Positions 22,655 through 30,176 of a stretch of DNA of 31,124 nucleotides are shown here, in pieces (the first letter of the stretch is position 1; every line of letters starts with the position of its first letter). The translations under genes and the position numbers were made by a program. The notes beneath the pieces were generated by a model. That model ran no database searches. It was not told where the DNA came from and saw only the letters and a list, made by a program, of their open reading frames with translations. The stretch is taken from assembly GCA_964387775.1 (NCBI GenBank), contig CAYLZO010000027.1:1-31124 (forward strand), read 5' to 3'. This stretch comes from CAYLZO01 sp964387775. GTDB taxonomy: Bacteria; Chloroflexota; Anaerolineae; JAAYZQ01.

Positions 22655-23989
22655 CTAGCGAACGACCTGGTCCACGTACTCGGCAAAGGCCCGGCCCAGC
22701 GGCGTGATCTGGCCCGTCTCCGGGTCAAAGAGGTTGCCCGTGGCATAGACCGTGTCGGCCACGCTGTACCAGGCGCAGCGTTGGACCAGCCGGTTGCCGT
22801 CGGCCGGGTAGCCGAGCTGGCCGTCCCGCGTGCTCAGCAAAAAGTCCAGCGAGTCGTACATAAAGCTGCGCACGGTCTCGAAGGGGAAGCCATACTCGGG
22901 CGGCATGAGCACGCTGAACTCGGTGACGATCAGCGGCTTGTCCCGCTCCCCCCGCTCCTTCATCCAGCGGCGAAAGGTCCAGACCTGCTCCTTCAGGATC
23001 TCGACGTCGGCGTTGTCACCGATTTCGTAGAGGATGCCGGTGTCGTCGGGCAGGCCCGGCGGGATGTCCACGCCCCACGATCCCCGCTCCTCGCGCAGGA
23101 TGGCCAGGTGGATGTTCCAGACCTCCACCGGCATCGGCGCGCCGTACGCTTCCTCGTAGGCGGCGCGCACCTCGTCGAGGTAGCGGAGCCGCAGCGGCGT
23201 GACCTGGGAGATGCCGCCGATGACCACCCGGCTGCTGGGATCGGCTGCCTTGAGCAGCCCGTAGACCTCGTGATAGACGCGCGCGTACTCTTCCGGCGTG
23301 GCGTTGCTCTGCCAGATGACGTCGGGCTCGTTGCCCACCATCCACAGGGTGCCCGGATTGCGGCGGGCGATGTCCTGGAGCCCCGCCGCCGGGGGCCAAA
23401 AGGTGTCGCCCGTCACCCCGACAAAGAGGGCGGGCTCCATGCCGCCGGGCCGGGGTGGCGGCTGGACCTTGCTCGACTGGAGGTACCAGCCGGCCCCCAG
23501 GCGGGCCACGTCGTACTGGTCGATGTCGGTGCGGGGGGCCACGACGCCGATGCGCTGGCGCATGGTGAGCAAGCCCGGGTCCGGCCGGGGCGTGGGCGTG
23601 GGGGCAGTGGGAGATGCCGTGGGCGCTGACGTGGTCGTTTGGGGAGTCGCTGTCCCTGAGGTCGCTACCGGCGGGGATGGGCTCGGTGGGGCCGGGGACC
23701 GGGTGGGCGGTTGGGCCGTCGGGCTGGGCGTTTCCGCCACGGCAGACGCCGTTTCCGAGGGAGCGGGCGGGGCCGGGCTGGACGTGGCCGGCGCCATCTC
23801 GGCAGCCGGCGACGGGGTGGCGGTGGGGATCAGGCGCTCGCCAAAGGTCGGCGAGGGCACCACCGTAAGCGTGGGCGTCGGCGTTCCCCGCAGGGAGAGC
23901 GCGCCCCAACCCACGGCCAGCAGCCCGGCGCCGATGAGGAGCAGGGCGATGGCGGTCGGGAACCAGCGGCTTTGAAGGATGCGGTTCAT
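22655..23989 (-). CDS. Membrane-anchored glycoside hydrolase-like protein with Pro/Thr stalk
   Basis: 444 residues. An N-terminal anchor (11-31, TAIALLLIGAGLLAVGWGAL) is followed by a Pro/Thr/Ser stalk (35-138), then a TIM-barrel domain (about 145-444). Glycosidase clan-A features are visible: WMVGNEPDVIW with Glu221 as acid/base and LIVTEFSV with Glu357 as nucleophile. The preceding strand GWYLQSS and the VWNIHL strand fit the barrel. It should cleave or transfer sugars outside the cell, possibly trimming the glycan made by this operon. The ATG overlaps the stop of the glycosyltransferase as ATGA. I cannot name the GH family; GH5/GH39-like is plausible. Confidence 0.8.
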   Translation of the reverse strand: MNRILQSRWFPTAIALLLIGAGLLAVGWGALSLRGTPTPTLTVVPSPTFGERLIPTATPSPAAEMAPATSSPAPPAPSETASAVAETPSPTAQPPTRSPAPPSPSPPVATSGTATPQTTTSAPTASPTAPTPTPRPDPGLLTMRQRIGVVAPRTDIDQYDVARLGAGWYLQSSKVQPPPRPGGMEPALFVGVTGDTFWPPAAGLQDIARRNPGTLWMVGNEPDVIWQSNATPEEYARVYHEVYGLLKAADPSSRVVIGGISQVTPLRLRYLDEVRAAYEEAYGAPMPVEVWNIHLAILREERGSWGVDIPPGLPDDTGILYEIGDNADVEILKEQVWTFRRWMKERGERDKPLIVTEFSVLMPPEYGFPFETVRSFMYDSLDFLLSTRDGQLGYPADGNRLVQRCAWYSVADTVYATGNLFDPETGQITPLGRAFAEYVDQVVR

Positions 23990-25203
23990 GATAGCTGTCT
24001 CCCCTTTTCTTCGAGAAGGGCGTGGTAGAGGTCCACGACCCGGCCCGCCATCTCGGCCGGCGTCGGGCGCGCCTGGGCGGCGGCCAGCGCGTTACGCCCC
24101 AGCCGCGCCCGCTCCTCCGGCGCCGCCAGCAATTCGACCACGGCCTCGGCCAGGGCTTGCGCGTCGTCCGGCGGGACGAGGCGCCCGGTCTCGCCATCGC
24201 GCACCAGGTCGCGGTTGCCGGTCACGTCGGTGGCGACGACGGCCCGCCCGGCGGCCATGGCCTCCATCAGGGTGTAGGGCAGCCCCTCGTAGCGCGAGGG
24301 CAGCGTAAAGACGTCGAGGGCGGCCAGCACCCGGGGGACGTCGGAGCGGTAGCCGGCCAGCCAGACGTGCTCCTCCAGGCCGAGCTGCGCTACCCGCCGC
24401 CGCAGGGCTGCTTCCAGCTCGCCCTCGCCGACCAGCAGGAACTGGGCCTCGGGCCGGGCCTTTACGACCTGCTGGGCTGCCGCGACCAGGCACAGCACCC
24501 CCTTTTGCGGGGCCAGGCGTCCCACAAAGCCCACGAGCGGGCGCCGGGGGTCCGCGAGTTCCCTCCCTGGCCTGGCCGCCAGGGCAGGCAGGGCAGACTT
24601 GACCGCCGCTGTATCCCCGGCGGGGGCAAAATCTCCCGCCTCGATGGCGTTTTCGATGAGCACCAGCCGCTCGGCGGGGACGATGCCCGCGCGCCGGGCC
24701 GCCGCCAGCTCGGAGGGGCTGACACAAATGACGGCGTCGGTGGCCCGGCGGCCCAGCCAGCGCTCGGCGGCCCGGTAGAGCGCGGTTTGCAGCCGGTTGC
24801 CCGCGCCCAGAAAGGCAAAGGCGTTGGGCGTATAAACCACGGCGCCGACGCCGGCCCGCCGGGCGGCCAATCGACCCAGGGCGCCGGCCTTGGAGCTGTG
24901 GGCGTGGACGACGTCGAATCCGCCCTCGCGCATCAGGGCCAGCAGGCGGTGGTAGGCCCGCAGGTCGGCGGGGGGATGGATGCTGCGCCGCAGAGGCACC
25001 GGGACGTGGGCCAGGCCGGCGGCCGCCAGCCGCTCGACAAAGTTGGTATCGTGCCGGGCGCCCTGCCGCACGGGGGGACAGGCCACCGTCACGTCGAGGC
25101 CCAGGCGCTGCGTGTGCGCGGCCAGGTCGAGGACGTGGCGCCCCACGCCGGCCGTCGTCGCCTCGACCACGTGCAGCACCCGCAGCGGGGAGCGAGCCGT
25201 CAC
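23986..25203 (-). CDS. Glycosyltransferase family 4
   Basis: 405 residues, GT-B fold. The N-terminal domain starts LRVLHVVEATTAGVGRHVLD with the acceptor-side Gly-rich loop. The C-terminal domain begins LVGFVGRLAPQKGV and contains the EX7E motif: Glu306 and Glu314 in RYEGLPYTLMEAMAAGR. It transfers a sugar from a nucleotide donor onto a lipid-linked or growing glycan at the inner membrane face. The start is GTG 25201-25203 overlapping the upstream TGA (GTGA); the same frame stays open far upstream, but that stretch is antisense-type shadow of other genes. Donor and acceptor are unknown. Confidence 0.94.
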   Translation of the reverse strand: MTARSPLRVLHVVEATTAGVGRHVLDLAAHTQRLGLDVTVACPPVRQGARHDTNFVERLAAAGLAHVPVPLRRSIHPPADLRAYHRLLALMREGGFDVVHAHSSKAGALGRLAARRAGVGAVVYTPNAFAFLGAGNRLQTALYRAAERWLGRRATDAVICVSPSELAAARRAGIVPAERLVLIENAIEAGDFAPAGDTAAVKSALPALAARPGRELADPRRPLVGFVGRLAPQKGVLCLVAAAQQVVKARPEAQFLLVGEGELEAALRRRVAQLGLEEHVWLAGYRSDVPRVLAALDVFTLPSRYEGLPYTLMEAMAAGRAVVATDVTGNRDLVRDGETGRLVPPDDAQALAEAVVELLAAPEERARLGRNALAAAQARPTPAEMAGRVVDLYHALLEEKGRQLS

Positions 25204-26351
25204 GGGGCCAGCTCCGGCAGCTTTTCCTGGATGAGGCGATAGCGGGCGTCCCAGGTGTTCTGGCGGGCGATCTCGCGCCGGCGCTCGGCCAGTAACGGAT
25301 CGGTCTCGGCCAGGCTCTCGGCTATCCCTCGCAGAAAGGCCGACGCATCCTCGGCCACAGTCACCAGCTCGCTGTACTGTTCCAGCTCTGGCAGCGCCGT
25401 CGCCACCAGCGGCTTGCCCGTGGCCAGCGCCTCGTAGGTCTTGACGGGGTGGATGGTCCTGGTGTAGGGCGTGATCCGGTACGGGATGAGGCACAGATCC
25501 ACGTGGTGCAGGTAGGCGGGCAACGCATCGTGCGGGCGCGGGCCGAGCCAGTGGACGTTTGGCCGGGCCAGCAGGCGGCTGACGTCCCACCGAACCGGGC
25601 CGATCAAGACGAGGGACGCGTTTGAAAACGTGGTCGCCACCTCGATCAACAGATCCTGATCCAGCCAGACGTCCAGCGTGCCAAAGAAACAGATCCTGGG
25701 TCGAGGCAATCGGGCCAGGTCGCCCGGCTCCGGCCAGGACCGCAAAAAGGGAGCAACGTCCGCCCCGGCGGGCAGGTAGGTGGTCCGGGGATTCAGGCGC
25801 TTTCGTTCGCCGGCCAGGTCCTTGGAGGTCACGAATACGTGGGTGGCGCGGCGAACCAACCATTGTTCCGCTTCCACAGTCCCGGGCGCGGCGCCGGATG
25901 GGTTCTGGACGACGTCGTTGACGCAGTAGTAGACCAGGCGATCGGGGCGCACTTTTTGCACCACCTGGACAGCAAGCGGGGTGGGCAAAAAGGTCCAGAC
26001 CATCAAGGGCGCTTCCGGTCCAGCGGCCGGCAGGCGGCGCAGGGAAAACGTCATCAACCCCTTGTTGATGCGGTCCGCCCAGGTGCGGCCCGGAAAGGGC
26101 AGGAGTACCGGAGAGAGGAGCCAGAGGTTGTCGGCCAGGGGCTGAAAGCCCCGCACGCCCCCCCGAAGCCGATTGCGCAGGCGCCGGGTGAGGCGCCCCC
26201 AGTCCCGTCGCTCGACGGATCGCACGCCGGGCGTCTCGACGAACGTGACGGTGTGACCTTCCCTCGCCAGGCGCAGGGCCAGCGCCTGTTGACCGTCCCA
26301 GGCCGCATCCCAGTCGATCACCGAGAGCCAGAGGATCGTGTGGGGGGTCAT
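25200..26351 (-). CDS. Glycosyltransferase (GT-B, family 4/1-like)
   Basis: 383 residues. The N-terminal half starts TILWLSVIDWDAAWDGQQAL, with the loop typical of transferases that lack a clear Gly-rich motif; the C-terminal half has RICFFGTLDVWLDQDLLIEV and the donor site IPYRITPYTRTIHPVKTYEA followed by LATGKPLVAT. The pattern P-x-K-x-x-E-x-x-A-x-G-K-P-V resembles TuaH/GumH-type proteins. ATG 26349-26351 overlaps the upstream stop as ATGA. It should add a sugar to the same glycan as its neighbour. No membrane segment. Confidence 0.9.
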   Translation of the reverse strand: MTPHTILWLSVIDWDAAWDGQQALALRLAREGHTVTFVETPGVRSVERRDWGRLTRRLRNRLRGGVRGFQPLADNLWLLSPVLLPFPGRTWADRINKGLMTFSLRRLPAAGPEAPLMVWTFLPTPLAVQVVQKVRPDRLVYYCVNDVVQNPSGAAPGTVEAEQWLVRRATHVFVTSKDLAGERKRLNPRTTYLPAGADVAPFLRSWPEPGDLARLPRPRICFFGTLDVWLDQDLLIEVATTFSNASLVLIGPVRWDVSRLLARPNVHWLGPRPHDALPAYLHHVDLCLIPYRITPYTRTIHPVKTYEALATGKPLVATALPELEQYSELVTVAEDASAFLRGIAESLAETDPLLAERRREIARQNTWDARYRLIQEKLPELAP

Positions 26352-27328
26352 GGCTCGCTGCCCGCCGGGGGGCTGGCCGCCGCGTTGGCGGCTTGCCGCA
26401 GCCCGGTGCGGAGGGCCGCGTCGCGCCACAGCACCCAGCCCCCGCCGACCAGGCCCGGCAGGAGGACGACGGCGTGGAGGGCCAGGCCGTAGCTGAGGGC
26501 CGGCCCCGGCTCGACGCCGAACCAGCCCAGGCCGGCGACGCACAACGATTCGAATACGCCCACGTTGCCCGGCGCACCCGGCACCCGGGCGCCCAGTTGG
26601 AGCAGGACGAGGAGGGTCCAGGCCGGGGCCAGCCGGGCCGGCAGGCCGAAGGCGCGCAGAACCAGGAGGTTGACGCCGACGCCCGCCGCCCAGAGGGCCA
26701 CCGTCCAGCCGGCCAGCCGGGCGAGCCGGGCCGGTCGCAGCCAGGCGGCCAGCGTGTCGAGGAGGGCCAGGCTCACGCCAGCCAGCCAGCTCCCCAGGCG
26801 GGGCAGCCAGCGCTCGATCTGGCGGCGGCCGCCGGTCGCCAGGAGCAGGGCGGCCAGCCCGGCGGCGGCGAGGGCCGCCAGCCCCAGGCCGGCCCCTTGC
26901 AACCAGGCCGGGAGCGGCAGGAGAAGCAGGGCCAGCATCAGGGCCAGGAGCAGGGCCAGGAGATCCAGTAGCTTTTCGCCGGCCACGGTGGTCAGGGCCA
27001 CGGTCCGGCCCTCGTCGCCGGCCAGGTAGGCGCGGGCCAGGGGCCCCAGCCGCAGCGGGGCGGCGGCGTTGACCAACTGGGCCACCAGCAGGATCTCGAC
27101 CAGGCGCCGCACAGAGAGGGCGGCCGGGTCGGGAAAAAAGGCCCGCCAGCGCACGGCGACGATGCCAAAGGAGCCCACCTGGAGCAGCAGGGCGGCCAGC
27201 AGGAGGGCATAGTCGGCCGAGCGCAGCGCCCGGGCGGCCTGGCTCCAATCGACGTGGCGGGTGGCCAGCCAGAGCGCCGCCGCGCTGAGCAAGAGGCCCA
27301 GCAAAAACCTAAGCCAGCGCTTCTTCAT
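26348..27328 (-). CDS. Flippase-like membrane protein (lysylphosphatidylglycerol synthase TM / UPF0104 type)
   Basis: 326 residues with about eight membrane helices. It starts KKRWLRFLLGLLLSAAALWL, then shows the family's DWSQAARALRSADYALLL block and VRWRAFFPD. Later motifs include LLVAQLVNAAAPLRLGPLAR and GAPGNVGVFES, the latter the signature of the AglD/MprF membrane domain. Such proteins flip lipid-linked glycans or lipids or regulate their synthesis. The ATG lies 20 bp inside the end of the ligase gene, so the two are translationally coupled. It may move the lipid-linked glycan across the membrane, since no Wzx is present in the window. Confidence 0.88.
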   Translation of the reverse strand: MKKRWLRFLLGLLLSAAALWLATRHVDWSQAARALRSADYALLLAALLLQVGSFGIVAVRWRAFFPDPAALSVRRLVEILLVAQLVNAAAPLRLGPLARAYLAGDEGRTVALTTVAGEKLLDLLALLLALMLALLLLPLPAWLQGAGLGLAALAAAGLAALLLATGGRRQIERWLPRLGSWLAGVSLALLDTLAAWLRPARLARLAGWTVALWAAGVGVNLLVLRAFGLPARLAPAWTLLVLLQLGARVPGAPGNVGVFESLCVAGLGWFGVEPGPALSYGLALHAVVLLPGLVGGGWVLWRDAALRTGLRQAANAAASPPAGSEP

Positions 27329-28631
27329 CGGGCTCGGTCCCTTGGGGCTGGGACCAGCGCCACACCGCCGCCAGGAGGCCCCAGTGGACCCAGATCAGGA
27401 GGTGGGCCCGGGGCGAGGAGCTGACCACGTCCACCAGGCCGTGCACGCAAAAGGCCGCCAGCCCGCCCAACAGGCCGATGGCCAGCGGCTCCCAGGACCG
27501 CCCCCGGCTGAGGCCGATGGCCCGTGCGCCCATGACGCCCAGCAAGACGAGGATGGCCAGGAAGGCGATCAGGCCCGGCAGGCCGTGGTCGATGCCGGCC
27601 TGGAGGTAGACGTTGTGGACGTGGGTCACCTCGGTGTCGGGTCCGACCAGGAAGAGGGGATAGAGGAGGGGCAGGACGCGGGAAAACATGCCCAGGCCCA
27701 CGCCGGTGAAGGGGAAATCCTGGAGCATATAGAGCCCCCGGGAAAAGAGCTCCAGCCGCCCCTCGGCGCTGGAGACGGCGCTGCCGGCGACGTCGCCCAG
27801 GAGCAGGTCGGGCGAGAGTTGGGGGGCATAGGCTGCCGCCCCCAAGGCGCCCACGAGGGCGACCACCAGCAACAGCGGCGCCCAGCGTCGATCCCGGGCG
27901 ACGGCCACCACGCCCAGGGCCACGGCAAAGCCGGCGATGGCGCCCCGCGACTGGGTCAGGATCAGGACGAGGGCTTCGCCGGCGGCCAGGAGCCACAGCC
28001 CCAGGGCCAGGGGCAGGCGCCGCAGGCGGAGCGGCCACGATTCGGCCCAGGCGTAGGCCACGGTGACCGGGACAAAGAGGGCCAGGATGCCACCCGTGAT
28101 GTTGCTGTGAAAGCCCTGGCTCTCGGGGTTCCAGAAGGAGAGGACCTGCTTGGGCAGCAGGTCGAGCGCACCGGCCAGGAGCGGCAGCTTGGCCGTGCGC
28201 TGCATCCCCAGCAGGCCCAGGCCGGCCAGCAACGCCGTCGCTGCCAGGAGGCCGATGATGGCCAGCTTTCTTTTCTTCTCGCCGTTCAGACTGTTCACCA
28301 GAGCGTAAAAGAAAGCGATGGCCACGACCTCCTGGAAGAGGAGCGGCAGGCTGACCTCGGGCAGGGGGGAGGCCCACAGGCCGACGGGCAGGGTCAGCGT
28401 CCAGACGAGCAGGGGGAGGTCCAGGGGCGTGGGCGTGAAGGGCCGGCCGCGGGCCACCCAGTGCAGGAGCCAGAGCAGGGGCAGCACCAGCAGGCCCAGC
28501 CCGAGGGCGCTCAACGGGAATCGGCCGGCGAAAAAGACGTAAATGGGAACGAGGAGGCCGACCAGCACGATCTGCCAGTCGGCCGTCCACGTAACCCACG
28601 TCTTCAAAGTGCTACGGAGGGTCGTCTCCAT
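27309..28631 (-). CDS. O-antigen ligase / polymerase (Wzy_C family)
   Basis: 440 residues with about eleven membrane helices. The large outside loop and following helix hold the family pattern ILTQSRGAIAGFAVAL, then EGRLELFSRGLYMLQDFPFT, GVGLGMF and THVHNVYLQAGIDHGLPGLI; the Arg and the His of H-x-H-N are the residues needed for glycan transfer in WaaL-type enzymes. It should either join repeat units or ligate the glycan to an acceptor outside the membrane. ATG 28629-28631 has only a weak ribosome site. It starts 40 bp after the upstream glycosidase gene and opens the tightly overlapping part of the operon. Confidence 0.93.
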   Translation of the reverse strand: METTLRSTLKTWVTWTADWQIVLVGLLVPIYVFFAGRFPLSALGLGLLVLPLLWLLHWVARGRPFTPTPLDLPLLVWTLTLPVGLWASPLPEVSLPLLFQEVVAIAFFYALVNSLNGEKKRKLAIIGLLAATALLAGLGLLGMQRTAKLPLLAGALDLLPKQVLSFWNPESQGFHSNITGGILALFVPVTVAYAWAESWPLRLRRLPLALGLWLLAAGEALVLILTQSRGAIAGFAVALGVVAVARDRRWAPLLLVVALVGALGAAAYAPQLSPDLLLGDVAGSAVSSAEGRLELFSRGLYMLQDFPFTGVGLGMFSRVLPLLYPLFLVGPDTEVTHVHNVYLQAGIDHGLPGLIAFLAILVLLGVMGARAIGLSRGRSWEPLAIGLLGGLAAFCVHGLVDVVSSSPRAHLLIWVHWGLLAAVWRWSQPQGTEPDEEALA

Positions 28632-28671
28632 TCGACGTTATCCGGTCAAGTAGCCTCTTGGATTTCTCTTG

Positions 28672-30159
28672 TTAGCCGGTCGTTGCCAGGCGTAGGTAGA
28701 TGGGGCTGGGACCGACGTCCACGTGGACGACGCCATCCACCACGCCGTCGTCGCCATCAGAGACGACGGTCTCGTCCCCAAACTTGTTCACCCGGACCAC
28801 CTCTCCGGCCTGCAGCGCCATCTCCACGGTCGAGTCGTCGCCGGTCCAGGCCACGACGATGCGCGAGGTGCCGTCGAGGGACAGGAACTCGTAAGCTTCG
28901 ATCTGGCTAAAGCCGGTCTGGTCTGGACCCAGGGCCTGGACGAACTCGGTGCGTGACAACTGCTGGGTGGCGGTCTGATAGGCGTAAAAAGCCGGCTTGG
29001 GCGTGTGGTCCGATTCGATCAGCCCATACTTGTAGGCGCCGAGATAGTCTTCGTCCTCGAGTGCGAACCAGATGGTGGTCCCCAGATCGGCCGCCATCGT
29101 CCGGGCAAAGACCTGCGGAACGTAGCGGCTCTGCAACTCGTCGCTGCCGCCGTGGGCCGCGTCGCTCCACATGCTGGCTTCGGTGCAGATGAAAGGCTTG
29201 TCCAGCCCATAGCCGGCCAACTTGTCGCGCAGAAAGGCCGTTTTGCCGATGATGCCCTTGCCGTAAGAGTCCCAGGTCTCGTGGAAGGCGGGATAGTAGT
29301 GAAAGTTCATCACGTCGAAATAGGCGCCCGCGCCCAGGCCCAAGACGTCGTCGAGGAAGGACTTGACAAAGGGCCCCCCGGTCTCGGTCCAGTCATCGTA
29401 GGCGATGCCGCCCAAGACGATCTGGGCCTGCGGGTCCATGGCCTTTATCGGCCCGTACACGGCCGAGAGGATGTCCACGTAGGCCTGGGGCTCGTTGCCA
29501 AAGTACCCCCAGCCGGCCGTCGCGTAAAAAGGATCGCCGTTGTCGGGCTCGTTGTAGAATTCCCAGTACTTGACGTTGTAGGGCCGCTCGCTGTAGCGGG
29601 CGACGACGGCGCCCATGAACTCGGCGAATTGGCTGACGTCCACCAGGTCAATCGGCCCCGAGGTATAGGTGGCTGCCCACGACGGATTGCCCAGGACGGT
29701 CACGATAACCTCGATGTCATTGGCCGCCAACTGGGCCAGCTTCTGGTCCACCTTGGGCGGCCAGTTGTAGTTGCTGGGGATGGTGTTCTCGGGCTCGATC
29801 TGCGACCAGTAGAGCCGCAGGCGGACCCAGCGGTTTTGCATCGTCCGCATCCGGGTCAGGATCGTGTCGTTCACGTTCCAGGTTTCCACGCCAAAGGGCG
29901 TCACGACGGGCGGCTGAGAGCCCTGAACGACGATGGGCAGCAGGGACGTATAGGTCGAGGCGGCCTGGATCTGGCCCAGGTTTTCTCTCAAAGGGCTTGG
30001 GGCCAACTCCCTCGGCTGGCCCGTTTCGACGGACGCCACCGGCAGAGACCTGGCGGAAGACGCTGGAAAGGCGGACAGAACCATACAAAGTAGTGTGATA
30101 ATGAGTATCATGAATAGTAGCCCCGTCGCGCTCCACAAGGGGTTTTCGAGGCTTCGCAT
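28672..30159 (-). CDS. Secreted or membrane-anchored glycoside hydrolase (clan A, GH39/Asl1-like)
   Basis: About 495 residues. An N-terminal hydrophobic segment (11-30) is followed by a linker with LLPIVVQGSQPP (73-84), then a TIM barrel. Catalytic residues: Glu204 in EFYNEPDNGDPF and Glu327 in FICTEASMW; the barrel strands VIVTVLGNPSW and MNFHYYPAF also fit. The C-terminal 80 residues form a beta domain typical of such enzymes (SRIVVAWTGDDSTVEMAL). Start: ATG 30157-30159 or GTG 30160-30162; AGGAGG lies 10-13 bp upstream and overlaps the upstream stop. It probably acts on the glycan produced by the operon. Confidence 0.85.
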   Translation of the reverse strand: MRSLENPLWSATGLLFMILIITLLCMVLSAFPASSARSLPVASVETGQPRELAPSPLRENLGQIQAASTYTSLLPIVVQGSQPPVVTPFGVETWNVNDTILTRMRTMQNRWVRLRLYWSQIEPENTIPSNYNWPPKVDQKLAQLAANDIEVIVTVLGNPSWAATYTSGPIDLVDVSQFAEFMGAVVARYSERPYNVKYWEFYNEPDNGDPFYATAGWGYFGNEPQAYVDILSAVYGPIKAMDPQAQIVLGGIAYDDWTETGGPFVKSFLDDVLGLGAGAYFDVMNFHYYPAFHETWDSYGKGIIGKTAFLRDKLAGYGLDKPFICTEASMWSDAAHGGSDELQSRYVPQVFARTMAADLGTTIWFALEDEDYLGAYKYGLIESDHTPKPAFYAYQTATQQLSRTEFVQALGPDQTGFSQIEAYEFLSLDGTSRIVVAWTGDDSTVEMALQAGEVVRVNKFGDETVVSDGDDGVVDGVVHVDVGPSPIYLRLATTG

Positions 30160-30176
30160 CACGTGACCCAAACCTC

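Noticed and set aside
25204..26577. N-terminal extension of the family-4 glycosyltransferase
   Set aside because: The frame stays open, but this stretch is covered by another glycosyltransferase in a different frame; the GTGA overlap at 25200-25203 gives the start.
26352..27248. N-terminal extension of the second glycosyltransferase
   Set aside because: It lies within the flippase-like gene; the ATGA overlap at 26348-26351 gives the start.
27261..28910. 549-codon plus-strand frame opposite the ligase
   Set aside because: Gln/Gly/Asp-rich artefact of antisense reading of a membrane protein.
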